From NCBI GenBank assembly GCA_963969495.1, contig OZ018328.1:3587886-3651885 (forward strand): 64,000 nt of DNA. Reading direction: 5' to 3'. Positions 10,319-20,459 of this stretch are shown here, piece by piece. The notes under the pieces were generated by a model. That model was not told the origin of the DNA and ran no database searches. It saw only the letters and a program-made list of their open reading frames with translations. The stretch is from Ceratothoa steindachneri. Taxonomy: Eukaryota > Arthropoda > Malacostraca > Isopoda > Cymothoidae. The position numbers and the translations under genes were made by a program. How positions within the stretch are numbered: position 1 is the stretch's first letter; each line of letters starts with the position of its first letter.

Positions 10319-11457
10319 TCAATGGGGGAAGTGCGGAAGGCACCGGTCGCAAGGCGAAGGCCGGTGTGGTGGATCGAATCCACCTTCCGCAATAAACGAT
10401 GGGCTGCGGATGCATAAAACTCGCATCCATAGTCGAGCTTCGAACGAACAAAGGATCAATAAAAAAAGTAGGGCAGTAGCCCTATCAGCGCCCCAAGCGC
10501 TGAACGTCACAGAACGGAGAATGTCCATGGCGCGGGTACAAGAGACCCTAAGGCTGCGAATATGAGCCTCCCAGGTGAAGCGTCGGAAGAATACAAGACC
10601 GAGAAAACGGTGCGATTGCACCACATCGAGGCGCACCCCATTAAGAAACAGATCAGGGTAAGGGTGAAGCCGTGGATGGCGGCAGAAGTGAACCACCTTA
10701 GTCTTGGCCAAAGAAAACCGAAACCTGTGCGCTTCGGCATAGCGAGAGACGCGGTTCAATGCCTGTTGGAGTCGACGCTCCAGAGTTGGCATCTGGGCCG
10801 CGCCAAAAGAGATCGAAAGGTCGTCCACGTAGAGGGTAGCGAGAACATCTTTCGTCAGCACCGGGGAGATGCCGTTGATGCTCATGGCAAAGAGTGTGAT
10901 ACTAAGGACACTTCCCTGCGGGACACCCTCTTCCTGCTCCTTTGGGCCGGAGAGGGCTCCCCCCACCCGTACGCGGAATCGACGATCTCGCAAAAATTCA
11001 GATATAAAGATTGGGAGACGTCCCCTCGCTCCCATCGTGTGGAGAGTCTCCATGATACCGTATCGCCATGCGGTATCATAGGCCTTCTCCAGATCGAATA
11101 CCACCGTGGCGTAGTGCTGTCTACGAAGGAAAGCCTCGCAGACGACATTTTCCAGTCGGAGCAGAGCATCCGACGTGGAGTGGAACTTGCGGAAGCCGCA
11201 CTGTGCAGAAGACAGATGGGCTCCGCTGTCCAGGAAAAATGCTAGTCTAACATTTACCAATTTCTCCATTACTTGCACACGCAAGAGGTTAGAGAGATTG
11301 GGCGGAAACCGGTCGGAGTAGAGTGATCTCTCCCCGGTTTGCGAAAGGCGAGCACAGTAGCGATTCGCCAGGAATCTGGGAGAAAACCCTCCAGCCAGAT
11401 CCTGTTGAACAAATCTAAGATAAATGCCATGCTTCGCTCACCCAGGTATCGAAGCAT
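10319..11457 (-). pseudogene. E1 copy A reverse transcriptase
   Basis: Frames 11269-11457 and 10319-11284 together cover the RT. The N-terminal fingers are FRPISLTSCVCK and AQCGFRKFHSTSDAL, motif A is VFDLEKAYDTAW, motif B is [11 protein letters not shown] and motif C is TLYVDDLSISF. Catalytic Asp residues are present. The frame breaks near 10490, just after FSAWGADRATALLF, and at about 11280 near QVMEKLVNVRL. The match to copy B in this region is near-continuous. Confidence 0.9.
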
Positions 11458-11460
11458 AGC

Positions 11461-11808
11461 TTACGGGACATCGTCCGGACCATGGGCGGTGTCCGCGCAC
11501 GAAGCGAGAGCGGAGCGCAACTCAGTCACAGTAAACCTGTCGTTGAAGGGTGTTCTGCCTCTGGAGGTAAAGTCCAGCCGGCGGCGTTCCGCGACATCAC
11601 GACGAGCATTGAATGGTGGCGGAGCAGCATCCCGGCTAGAGAATGCGGAAAAAGCGGTGGCTAAGGATTCCGCCACGGACGCGGGGTCCGAGATTGCGGT
11701 CCCATTCTCCTGGAGAACGGGAGGGAGGTCCTGCGAGAACTTGCCCCGAATCCTTTGGACTCGCTTCCACACCTCTGCTAAAGGGGTCTTCCCGTTAAGT
11801 GAAGACAC
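11461..11808 (-). pseudogene. E1 copy A EN-RT linker
   Basis: Open piece covering the spacer between EN and RT. Conserved blocks SSLNGKTPLAEVWKRV and SVAESLATAFSAFSSRD match copy B residues about 322-380. No enzyme motif. It is in a different frame from the EN piece because of a change around 11850. Confidence 0.8.
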
Positions 11809-11865
11809 GAAGAGCGGTGGGCGTGCTTCGAAATATACCGGAACTTAGCCCTAGCCTGACGAAAT

Positions 11866-13161
11866 TCAGCGACAGTTTCGGCACTTATAGCGCATGTAGG
11901 CATAACGCTTCTGTTTGAGGGCCGTCTCACACTCGGCCGACCACCATGGGAGTGGTCGACGTGCAAAGCGGCCAGACGTCCTAGGAATAGTAGTCAGGCC
12001 CGCGGCGATGAGGTTGCCGGAGAAGAACTCAACGGCCTCATCTACCGACCTAAACTCCTCGACTGAGATAGAGAATTCAGTCATTTTCTGAAATGCAGAC
12101 CACCACGCCCGCGCCAAGCACCACAGAGGTTGGATATCAGGCGGCAGTTGCCCTGAAAATGATATTTGAATGGGAAAGTGATCACTACTATGGAGGTCAT
12201 CGACCACCTCCCAATCAAAATCAGGCTGTGCATCCGAAGAACACAAAGATAGGTTAAGGCAAGAAAATGAAGCGGTTATCAGGCAATGATGCGTAAACTC
12301 ATCCACGTTTAGGACACCAATCTCAAGCTCTTCGATCAGATCGGCAAGGACTTGTCCCCTGGGATTTATTGAGTAATCTCCCAAGAGAGGATGCCTGCCA
12401 TTCAGGTCTCCAAGAAAGAGAAAGGGCCTCGGTAACCGTGCCACGACGCGGCGGAAGTCCCCCGCGTCGAAGTCAGCTGACTGTGGAATGTACGCAGAAA
12501 TGATAGTATACCTCCTATCCAGGTGCAGCTGCACAGCCACTGCCTCAAAGGAGGTATCTAAAGTGAAAGGAAGAACGGAGACATTATGACGGGTGTAAAC
12601 CGCACATCCCCCATCCCAGCCATCCCGTGGTGGTGGGGTTGCAAGACCCTTATACCCCAGGAGAGAGGGTAGGGGGCACGCGTCTAGCATGGTCTCCTGC
12701 AAAAATATAGCTAACGGGAAACGGGACGAGACGAGCCTCCGCAGCTCCTCCCAGGTGCCCGTAGTCCACGGCAATTCCATTGAAGGAATATGCCCTCCAG
12801 GCCTAGCTCGGAGGAACCCCGGGGCCCTCCTCGAACAGAAGACCCTCACGGGAATGGCTGTACGCTTCCCGGGGGCAGAACCCCGGGGGCTGTTGGCCGG
12901 ACAAAGCGTTGAAGGCGCTGTCGCATTTGAGAAATTATTGGGGGAGGTTGGGGTCGCCATGCAAGTCTTTTCCTCCCCCCGCCTCGAAACCTTAGGCGGG
13001 CGCTGCGGCTTCGGAGGCGGGAGGCCCTTTTTTTGAGGAACCACCGTCTCCGAGCCACTCGCTCCACCACTAGGCGTGGGCGACGGAGCTGAAGCTCCTT
13101 TGTTGCTGTCCTCCTTTCGGGGGACAGCTTTAGGAACCCCGGAAGATGGCCTAGCGACCAA
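11866..13161 (-). pseudogene. E1 copy A: ORF1 C-terminus fused in frame to endonuclease
   Basis: A single 431-residue open frame. The first 70 residues or so (VARPSSGVPKAVPRKEDSN onward) are the C-terminus of ORF1, as shown by the same peptide in the ORF1 of copy B. With no stop, the frame runs through a Ser/Pro-rich linker into the APE-type EN: FLQETML, LLGDLNGRHPL-type (here FLGDLNGRHPL) and SSDHFPIQISF. EN nicks the target and provides the primer for reverse transcription. The usual first EN Asn motif (QWNCR in copy F) is garbled here as MELPWTTG. The frame ends at 11866 within the linker. Confidence 0.9.
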
Positions 13162-13585
13162 CTTCAGCGGTGTTGCCTACTGTGAGTCTAACGACTTGCT
13201 GGAGGCGCGTGACCATTTCGCCTTACGGGAAACGGTCACGCTGGGGCAAGAGGGGGGAGCCATGGTTTTAGCTGGGGCTGGGTGTAAACCCTTTTTGCCG
13301 CCAGCTTTACCAGGGGAGCGCCCGGTTGAGTAGAGCCCGCAGAAGGGCTCCGAATGGGCGCGGAAACAACCGTGTTCGTTGGCTTGGATGGCCAGGAGCA
13401 GAGGGTGCCTTTCTAACTATCGAGGCATATGACGTCCCAGGCAGAGCCTGTCGCCCCAGGACCAAGTCCTTAGCCTCGCGGAATGAGATTCGATCCTGGG
13501 CCTGAACAGCCAGGATTTTTTTCTCGAGGAGATATGCACCACATTGCTTCGAAGAAGCGGGGTGCGGCTCTCCGCAATTGACACA

Positions 13586-15186
13586 CTAGGCCACACATGA
13601 TTTAGACTTATCGTGTTCGGCCTTGGAGCAATTTACACAGACTTTGAGTGACACCGACTTTGCATGTCTACAAGATCGATTCGTATGGCCGAAGCGGTGA
13701 CAGTAATAGCACCGCCGCGGAAGTGGCACGAATGCCTTCACGCGGTAGCGGTACCAACCAGCACACACCGACTCAGGGAGCTTGTCACAGTCGAACGTGA
13801 CGTAGAGTGTAGGGGTGGATCTCGAGGCCCCTCCCTGTTTTCTCATCACACGTTCGACCTTGACCGCCCCATGGTCGGCCAGCTCGAAGGTGATGTCCTC
13901 AATGGAGTAGTCAACGAGTTCCCTCACATAAACTACTCCTTTCACAAAGTTCATGATAGAGTGCGGCGTCACACTCACCGGGGTGCCATGAAGTGTCCGA
14001 AGAGCACTTATCTTGGCAGCCTCAGCGGGATTCGCCGCATTCGCCAGAAGGCTCCCGTCCGAGAAACGGGTCACCTTCGGCTCTCTACCAATTGCACTAG
14101 CTAATCCTCTCCTCTGATGGATCATGTTGCCCTTGGCGAACATGGTGCCATCAGTGGATCGAATAACGAGGAAGCGTTTGAAGCCAGCGGGCTAAAAAAT
14201 GCCAGGTAACCTCTGAATGAGGGGCCCCGATGTCACCGTGGCTCCGCCCTGTGCACTTTTGGTCTTAGTCAGGGGCGCCGCAACCGGGGGGGCAGAGGAG
14301 CCGGATGTGCCGATCTTGGCTTGGCCACTTGCCAAAGTGGCAGCAGACCCATCCGTCCCCGTAGCCCCTGCGGATGGAGAGGAGCCCCGAGTCTATTTCT
14401 TTTTCTTTTTTTGAGAGGAGGGAGGGGAATGGACCGGCTTCTCACCTCCGCCGGAAGGAGCCCCCAGGCCAGGTCCTTTTCCGAAATGGAGAAGGTCCTG
14501 GTAGTCGTGGGGGCACCGGTTGCAGGAGATCCCTCCCCTCCTTGTACTGCTTCGGAAACCCTAGCCGTTTGAGGAGGACCTTGCATAGGGGCGGATTCGG
14601 GTTCGGTGCTTGGAACCGAGCCCGGATTTCCCCCCATGGAAGGCTCTACGGTCTGAGGCTGGGTTTCCTCAAGGAGCATGTCTATCTCCAGTTGGCCATC
14701 CTCCCCAAGACATCACAGGTCCCGTTGACAGTATCGTCACTAGTCTTGTGTGGGGAGGCAGAGGCCTCGACCCTGGCAAGGTTCAATATTCTTGCCAGCA
14801 GGTCTTTTGAGGGAAGTGACCGAAGGGGCCTGGCTTCCCTCTCCCCCCAAGGGGGTTTGCCCTACCAAGCCGCTTCGATGTGGAGTGGCTGGCTAAGGGC
14901 TGCCTGCTGGCTTTTTTGACAGTCCTCTTGGAAAGAACAGAGGGGACTGCCGCTGGAAGGGAGGTGCCCGAAAGCACCTCCAGAGAAGGGGGTGAGGGGG
15001 AGTCCCCTACACCCGTAAGCGAAGGAGAGGAGTAAGCTTCCTCTCCAGTTAGAGAGATATGGAGGGTCTCCTGCGCAAGCACAGGGGGAGGACCTCCATT
15101 TTTTCGGTGGAGCTGCCTGAGGGCGGCTCCGTTGGTGACACAGGGGGAATTAAGGAGAGATTTTTATATTTCTCATCATTGGGCAT
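13586..15186 (-). pseudogene. E1 copy A ORF1 (gag-like)
   Basis: Broken into open pieces 14783-15082, 14269-14679 and 13586-14143, with the likely initiator (MPND, in an ACCATG context) near 15186. The best piece contains IGREPKVTRFSDGSLLANA, KGVVYVRELVDYS and two zinc knuckles: CYYCHRFGHTNRSC (C-X2-C-X4-H-X4-C) and CVNCSKAEHDKSKSC (C-X2-C-X4-H-X5-C). The His of knuckle 2 is present here, whereas copy B has Tyr. The third knuckle lies beyond a frame break near 13585. Confidence 0.85.
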
Positions 15187-15712
15187 GGTGACCCCATTTG
15201 TTTCACAGGATGCAATCGCTCATCACCTCTCGCAGTTGCAGCACTGAAAAAGGTGCTTACAGGCCTGGCAGAGCCAGGCGCCACCATTTGGGACCACCCC
15301 TCCCGCCTGGTGGCCTGGCAGTCCATCGGCATGGTGGCTCCACCTTAGATGCAGCGTAAAACTGAGTGTGAAGAAGAAAGGAAAAGGGATGTGAGGAAGG
15401 TATGAGTGGGGATTAAGCAGGTTGTTTAAAAAACCCCATTCCACACCAGAGCTCAGGGGTTAGGGAACATTGTCCCCTCCCCCCTCAGCCCCGATCCTGG
15501 ACGGTTGGCTTGAGAATAAGGTCACCATCTACCCTGTGAAATTAGAGGCTGACCATTGAAAGTTGTGGGAGAGGTTGTATGAAAAGCGACGAAGTAGGGG
15601 AGAAATACAGGCAATCTGAAGGAAGGAAGAGAGGCTAAGCTGGGGCTGGACGGAGCGCTGGATCCCGTCAGCACGGCAGCCAGGATGGCAAATCGCCTCG
15701 CCCCTTACGGGG

Positions 15713-15725
15713 TGCTTATGAGGGA
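15713..15725. repeat. Target-site duplication of E1 copy A (5' side)
   Basis: TGCTTATGAGGGA, identical to 8877-8889. It directly follows the 5'-terminal GGGG of copy A. Confidence 0.95.
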
Positions 15726-16384
15726 GAAATAAGGTTATTTCTCTCCAGAAACCATACCAGCCTGGCATTCACCATTCTTTCAAAAAGCTTGCATGGGGAG
15801 CAGGTAAGGGCAATTGGGCGATAGTGGGTCGGAAGTGTTCCATCCTTTACCGATTTTCTAAAGGGAAGTATAATTGCTTCGCTCCAATAGGAAGGGATAT
15901 GGCCCTTAATCCAGATATAGTTAAATATATCAAGAAGGTGTGATATGAGTGTTGAATGCATATACCTGATCATATCATAAGAGATACCATCAGGGCCAGG
16001 TGCGGTAGATCCACATTTCTTAAGAGCACTTTCAAGTTCATGGATGGAAAAGAGCTTGTTATATGGTTCATTATCCATACCATGACGTTCAGTATGCAGT
16101 GTTCTTGCATTTTCCTGACACATTGGAATTCTAGAGGGTAATTGTTGGGGCTAGAGATGTCAGCAAATGTCTTTGCCAGGACATTTGAAATTTTCAATGT
16201 TTCCCAAAAGCTCACCTGCTTCAACTATATTGGGGGCAGAGAAGCCACTTGTTCTGCTGCCCATGAGCTTCTTCACTCTCTTCCAGACTTTGTCTGGTAC
16301 AGTTTGGTGGTTGATGGAGTTTATGTACCCTTTTATGGAGATTCGGCGAGCCTGGCGGAGGATACGTTGTCGCACTGCCCTGGC
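15716..16384 (-). pseudogene. E2 LINE, segment 2 of 3: RT N-terminal half
   Basis: Frames 16160-16375 and 15716-16123. Linker peptides (VWKRVKKLMGS) are followed by the RT entry: STAPGPDGISYDMIR, TLPTHYRPIALTCSPCK, VNARLVWFLERNNLIS. The frame runs into TAA inside the duplicated target where the related motif (QAGFR in similar elements) would stand. Across copy A it resumes in register as AGFR at 8870. On the other side, the Cys-Asn-Arg codons at 16385-16396 continue the frame from 23254 onward once copy B is removed. Confidence 0.9.
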
Positions 16385-16405
16385 TCGGTTACAGGCATTA
16401 TTATT
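16385..16405. repeat. Target-site duplication of E1 copy B (3' side)
   Basis: 21-bp segment beginning TCGGTTACA and ending TTATTATT. It matches 23254-23274 at 18 of 21 positions; the three differences are in the middle. The AT-rich end overlaps the start of the copy B tail, so the exact length is ambiguous. Confidence 0.85.
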
Positions 16406-16425
16406 TATTAATTAAGGGGCTATCT

Positions 16426-16479
16426 GGCGACTGCCGACTTAGGCATTAGTCGCCGTAAACAAACAGCCTAGTTCTAGGC
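16426..16479 (-). other. E1 3'-UTR tandem stem-loops
   Basis: Plus-strand GGCGACT (16426-16432) pairs with AGTCGCC (16448-16454), a perfect 7-bp stem with a 15-nt loop. GCCTAG (16466-16471) pairs with CTAGGC (16474-16479), a 6-bp stem with a 2-nt loop. Equivalent sequences occur at the 3' end of most other E1 copies. Likely a 3' RNA structure recognised by the element RT; that role is inferred from other LINEs. Confidence 0.7.
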
Positions 16480-16603
16480 TACTTTAAAAATTAAACAGGA
16501 AACAATAAAAAGAGATAACAATAACAATAAAAAAGCAATAACAAAAACAATAACAAAAACAACAACAATTAAACTGGGTTAAATGAAAGGGACAAGGCCA
16601 GCC

Positions 16604-17265
16604 TCCCCCCAAAAGTCAATAAGTCCACTAGTCAAGGTGCACGCAATCGTCCCGAGTACAAGGGACAGGCGGTAGCGACCCCGCCCATCCCGGTACCGGG
16701 ACAGGTATCGTGTGCGAAGATCACCCAGACTGGGACATTCGACAAGAATGTGCCAAACAGTCTAGGGGACCACGCAGTCATCACAATAGGGCGCAGGCGA
16801 GCGCTCCATCAAAAAGCGATGCGTCACACGAGTGTGTCCGATTCAGAGACGAAAGAAAGAGACCTGAAGCCGTCGTGGCATTGAGGGATAGGTCCATGGG
16901 AACAGTCGCGGCGCAATGGCACGCAACTTTAAGTTCCCCTCGACCGTCTCCCATCTTCTTTGCCAAGCAGTCCGAAGAGCTGCCCGTATTCCTGCCATGT
17001 AGTCAGTGTGAGGAAGAGCGAAACGCTGGTCCGGTCGCAGAGTCCTCGCGGACTCTTTGGCGCCCTCATCGGCGCGCTCATTCCCCGCAATTCCTACATG
17101 TCCAGGAACCCAGCAGAAGATAATCTCGACATCTGCCCGGCTCGCCAAAACCGTGGCGTCACGGATTTCGCGAACCAGGGGATGCGGAGATTCCAATGCC
17201 CCGAGAGCACTCAGGGCGCTTTGTGAGTCGCTATAGATCACAATCCGGTCTCCGAACCGGGCACG
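16604..17265 (-). pseudogene. E1 copy B distal RNase H and C-terminal tail
   Basis: Continues the ORF2 frame beyond the TGA at 17266-17268. It holds VIYSDSQSALSALGAL (RNase H Asp) and FCWVPGHVGIAGNERADEG (final block), then the tail with the Cys/His motif. Further stops occur: a TGA in place of CGA near 16845 (copy C2 reads RLRIGHT here) and a TAG in place of CAG within the Cys/His motif near 16765. Two of these three changes are C-to-T at CGA codons, the pattern expected from CpG decay. The domain is otherwise collinear with the open version in copy C2 (26507-26926). Confidence 0.85.
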
Positions 17266-20247
17266 TCACGTAATCTCCCGTACCGAGTGGTGTATTGCCA
17301 CCAGCTCGGCCGTGAAGACAGACGTAGCGCCTGGTAGAGCCCCGCTGACTTCAAACAGAGGGGATACGGCGTGGAAGCCGACCCCCTCTTGGGACTTGGA
17401 GCCATCCGTATACACTGGCACGGTACCAGCGTGACACGATGTGTGCTCCGAAAAGGTCGAACGCAATACTCCCGGCGCAGTACAAGCTTTGGGAGCAGAG
17501 GCGTGGCGACAAATAGCCAAATGTGGTACCCTCCAGGGTGGCGTCCTGGGCAGAACCAGGGGCGCCACCGGCCCGAGAGCTATATCTACTTCTCGAAGGA
17601 GTTTCCTGGCCCTAAACCCAAAGGGCTTAGGGTATGACTGGCGTCTCTCGGCGGCATAGGCACCATCGAGATCAGCTGCGGATGCAGTGAGAGCTGTTGG
17701 CGACTGAGGGAGGCGCCGGGCTCGCGCGTAAAGGCGAGTGATGCACTGCACGCGGCACAGAGCGAGTGGCATCTCCCCAGCATCGACCAACAGGCTCTCA
17801 ATGGGGGAAGTGGGGAAGGCACCGGTTGCAAGGCGAAGGCCGGTGTGGTGGATCGAATCCACCTTCCGCAATAAACGCTCGGCTGCGGATGCATAAAACT
17901 CGCATCCGTAGTCGAGCTTCGAGCGAACAAAGGATCGATAAAAAAGTAAGGCGGTAGCCCTATCAGCGCCCCAAGCGCTGAACGTCACGGAACGGAGAAT
18001 GTCCATGGCGCGGGTACAAGAGACCCTAAGGCTGCGAATATGAGCCTCCCAGGTGAGGCGTCGGTCGAATACAAGACCAAGGAAACGGTGCGACTCAACC
18101 ACATCCAGGCGCACCCCATTAAGAAACAAATCTGGGTCGGGGTGAAGCCATGGATGGCGGCAGAAGTGCACCACCTTAGTCTTGGCCAAAGAAAACCGAA
18201 ACCTGTGCGCTTCGGCATAGCGAGAGACGCGGTTCAATGCCTGTTGGAGTCCACGCTCCAGAGTTGGCATCTGGGCCGCGCCAAAAGAGATCGAAAGGTC
18301 GTCCACGTAGAGCGTAGCGAGAACATCTTCCGGCAGCACCGAGGTGATGCCGTTGATGCTCAGGGCAAAGAGTGTGACACTGAGGACACTTCCCTGCGGG
18401 ACACCCTCTTCCTGCTCCTTTGGGCCGGAGAGGGCTCCCCCCACCCGTACGCGGAATCGACGATCTCGCAAAAATTCAGATATAAACATTGGGAGGCGTC
18501 CCCTCGCCCCCATCGTGTGGAGAGTCTCCATGATACCGTATCGCCATGCGGTATCATAGGCCTTCTCCAGATCAAAAAACACCGTGGCGTAGTGCTGTCT
18601 ACGAAGGAAAGCCTCGCAGACGGCACTTTCCAGTCGGAGCAGAGCATCCGACGTGGAGTGGAACTTACGGAAGCCGCACTGTGCAGAAGACAGATGGCCT
18701 CCGCTGTCCAGGAAATAGGCTAATCTAACATTTACCAATTTCTCCATCAACTTGCACACGCAAGAGGTTAGAGAGATTGGGCGGAAACCGGTCGGAGTAG
18801 AGTGATCTCTCCCCGGCTTGCGAAAGGCGAGCACAGTAGCGATTCGCCAGGAGTCTGGGAGAAGACCTTCCACCCAGATCCTGTTGAACAAATCTAACAG
18901 AAAGGCCATGCCTCGCTCACCCAGGTGTCGAAGCATGGCGTACGGGACATCGTCCGGACCATGGGCGGTGTCCGCGCACGAAGCGAGAGCGGAACGCAAC
19001 TCACTCACAGTAAACTTGTCGTTGAAGGGTTCTCCGCCTCTGGAGGTAAAGTCCAGCCGGCGGCCTTCCGCGACATCACGACGTGCATTGAATGCTAGAG
19101 GAGCAGCATCACGGCTAGAGAATGCGGAAAAAGCGGTGGCTAAGGATTCCGCCACGGACGCGGGGTCCGAGATTGCGGTCCCATTCTCCTGGAGAACGGG
19201 AGGGGGGTCCTGCGAGAACTTGCCCCGAATCCTTTTGACTCGCTTCCACACCTCAGCTAAAGGGGTCTTCCCGTTAAGTGAAGACACGTATGCCCGCCAA
19301 GAAGAGCGGCGGGCGTGCTTCGAAATATACCGGAACCTAGCCCTAGCCCGACGAAATTCAGCGACAGTGAAATCGTTCGGGCGGCGCTTATAGCGCATGT
19401 AGGCATAACGCTTCTGTCTGAGGGCCGTCTCACACTCGGCCGACCACCATGGGAGTGGTCGGCGTGCAAAACGGCCAGACGTCCTAGGAATAGTAGTCAG
19501 GCCCACGGCGATGAGGTTGCCGGAGAAGAACTCAACGGCCTCATCTACCGACCTAAACTCCTCGACTGAGATAGAGAATTCAGTCATTTCCTGAAATGCA
19601 GGCCACCGCGCCCGCGCCAAGCACCACCGAGGTGGTCTCTCAGGCGGCAGTTGCCCTGAAAATGATATTTGAATGGGAAAGTGATCACTACCATGGAGGT
19701 CATCGACCACCCCCCAATCAAAATCAGGCTGTGCATCCGAAGAGCACAAAGATAGGTCAAGGCAAGAAAATGAAGCGGTTCTCGGACAGTGATGCGTAAA
19801 CTCATCCACGTTTAGGACACCCATCTCAAGCTCTTCGATCAGATCGGCAAGGACTTGTCCCCTGGGATTTATGGAGTAATCTCCCCAGAGAGGATGCCTG
19901 CCGTTCAGATCTCCAAGCAAGAGATAGGGCCTCGGCAACCGTGCCACGACGCGGCGGAAGTCCCCCGCGTCGAAGTCAGCTGACGGTGGAATGTACGCAG
20001 AAATGATAGTATACCTCCTATCCAGGTGCAGCTGCACAGCCACTGCCTGAAAGGAGGTATCTAAAGAGAAAGGAAGAACGGAGAAATCATGCCGGGTGTA
20101 AACCGCGCATCCCCCAGCCCGGCCATCCCGCGGTGGTGGGGTCGCAAGACCCTTGTACCCCGGGAGGGCAGGCAGGGGGCACGCGCCTAGCATGGTCTCC
20201 TGCAAAAAAATAGCTAACGGGGAACGAGCCTCCGCAGCTCCTTCCAT
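17266..20247 (-). CDS. E1 copy B ORF2: endonuclease, reverse transcriptase, start of RNase H
   Basis: 993-residue open frame, the longest in the window. APE-type EN: LQETML at 15-20, GDLNGRH at 112-118, GSDHFP at 186-191. Linker about 210-420. RT: GFRPISLTS near 487-495, motif A FFDLEKAYD 557-565, motif B EGVPQGS 614-620, motif C YVDD 647-650, all catalytic residues present. RNase H begins with VYTDGS 945-950 and TAEL 979-982, but the frame stops at 993 at a TGA that is CGA in related copies. The first EN block (QWNCR-type, catalytic Asn) is missing because about 35 bp were lost near 20235-20250, so the protein is probably not fully active. The initiator shown is simply the first Met of the frame. 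Confidence 0.93.
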   Translation of the reverse strand: MEGAAEARSPLAIFLQETMLGACPLPALPGYKGLATPPPRDGRAGGCAVYTRHDFSVLPFSLDTSFQAVAVQLHLDRRYTIISAYIPPSADFDAGDFRRVVARLPRPYLLLGDLNGRHPLWGDYSINPRGQVLADLIEELEMGVLNVDEFTHHCPRTASFSCLDLSLCSSDAQPDFDWGVVDDLHGSDHFPIQISFSGQLPPERPPRWCLARARWPAFQEMTEFSISVEEFRSVDEAVEFFSGNLIAVGLTTIPRTSGRFARRPLPWWSAECETALRQKRYAYMRYKRRPNDFTVAEFRRARARFRYISKHARRSSWRAYVSSLNGKTPLAEVWKRVKRIRGKFSQDPPPVLQENGTAISDPASVAESLATAFSAFSSRDAAPLAFNARRDVAEGRRLDFTSRGGEPFNDKFTVSELRSALASCADTAHGPDDVPYAMLRHLGERGMAFLLDLFNRIWVEGLLPDSWRIATVLAFRKPGRDHSTPTGFRPISLTSCVCKLMEKLVNVRLAYFLDSGGHLSSAQCGFRKFHSTSDALLRLESAVCEAFLRRQHYATVFFDLEKAYDTAWRYGIMETLHTMGARGRLPMFISEFLRDRRFRVRVGGALSGPKEQEEGVPQGSVLSVTLFALSINGITSVLPEDVLATLYVDDLSISFGAAQMPTLERGLQQALNRVSRYAEAHRFRFSLAKTKVVHFCRHPWLHPDPDLFLNGVRLDVVESHRFLGLVFDRRLTWEAHIRSLRVSCTRAMDILRSVTFSAWGADRATALLFYRSFVRSKLDYGCEFYASAAERLLRKVDSIHHTGLRLATGAFPTSPIESLLVDAGEMPLALCRVQCITRLYARARRLPQSPTALTASAADLDGAYAAERRQSYPKPFGFRARKLLREVDIALGPVAPLVLPRTPPWRVPHLAICRHASAPKACTAPGVLRSTFSEHTSCHAGTVPVYTDGSKSQEGVGFHAVSPLFEVSGALPGATSVFTAELVAIHHSVREIT

Positions 20248-20459
20248 TGAAGGAATATGCCCTCCAGGCCTAGCTCGGAGGAGACGCGGGGGCCCTCCTC
20301 GAATTGAAGACCCTCACGGAAATGGCTGTACGCTTCCCGGGGGAAGAACCCCGGGCACTGTTGGCCGGACAAAGCGCTGGAGGCGCTGTCGCCGTCGAGG
20401 ACTTATTGGGGGAGGTTGGGCTCGCCATGCGAGTCTTTTCCTCCCTCCGCCTCGAAACC

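Larger units (their letters stand above)
8890..15712 (-). mobile_element. E1 copy A, full length (about 6.8 kb), inserted in E2
   Basis: Complete E1 on the minus strand. Its 5' end is the CCCC-N4-GGGG hairpin at 15701-15712 and its 3' end an A-rich tail at 8890-8902. Perfect 13-bp duplications flank it. Order on the minus strand: 5' UTR, ORF1 (about 15186 to 13100), EN (about 12800-11990), linker, RT (about 11560-10300), RNase H (about 10030-9560), C-terminal Cys/His motif (about 9350-9280) and 3' UTR with two stem-loops. Several frameshifts break the frame, so it cannot transpose itself. Overall very similar to copy B. Confidence 0.95.

Noticed and set aside
14374..14919. 181-residue plus-strand frame
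   Set aside because: Antisense shadow of E1 ORF1 N-terminal sequence, with low-complexity composition and no motif.
18040..18723. 227-residue plus-strand open frame (and its twin at 10562-11245)
   Set aside because: It lies exactly antisense to the E1 RT coding region, and the twin exists only because the two E1 copies are similar; no recognisable protein motif.
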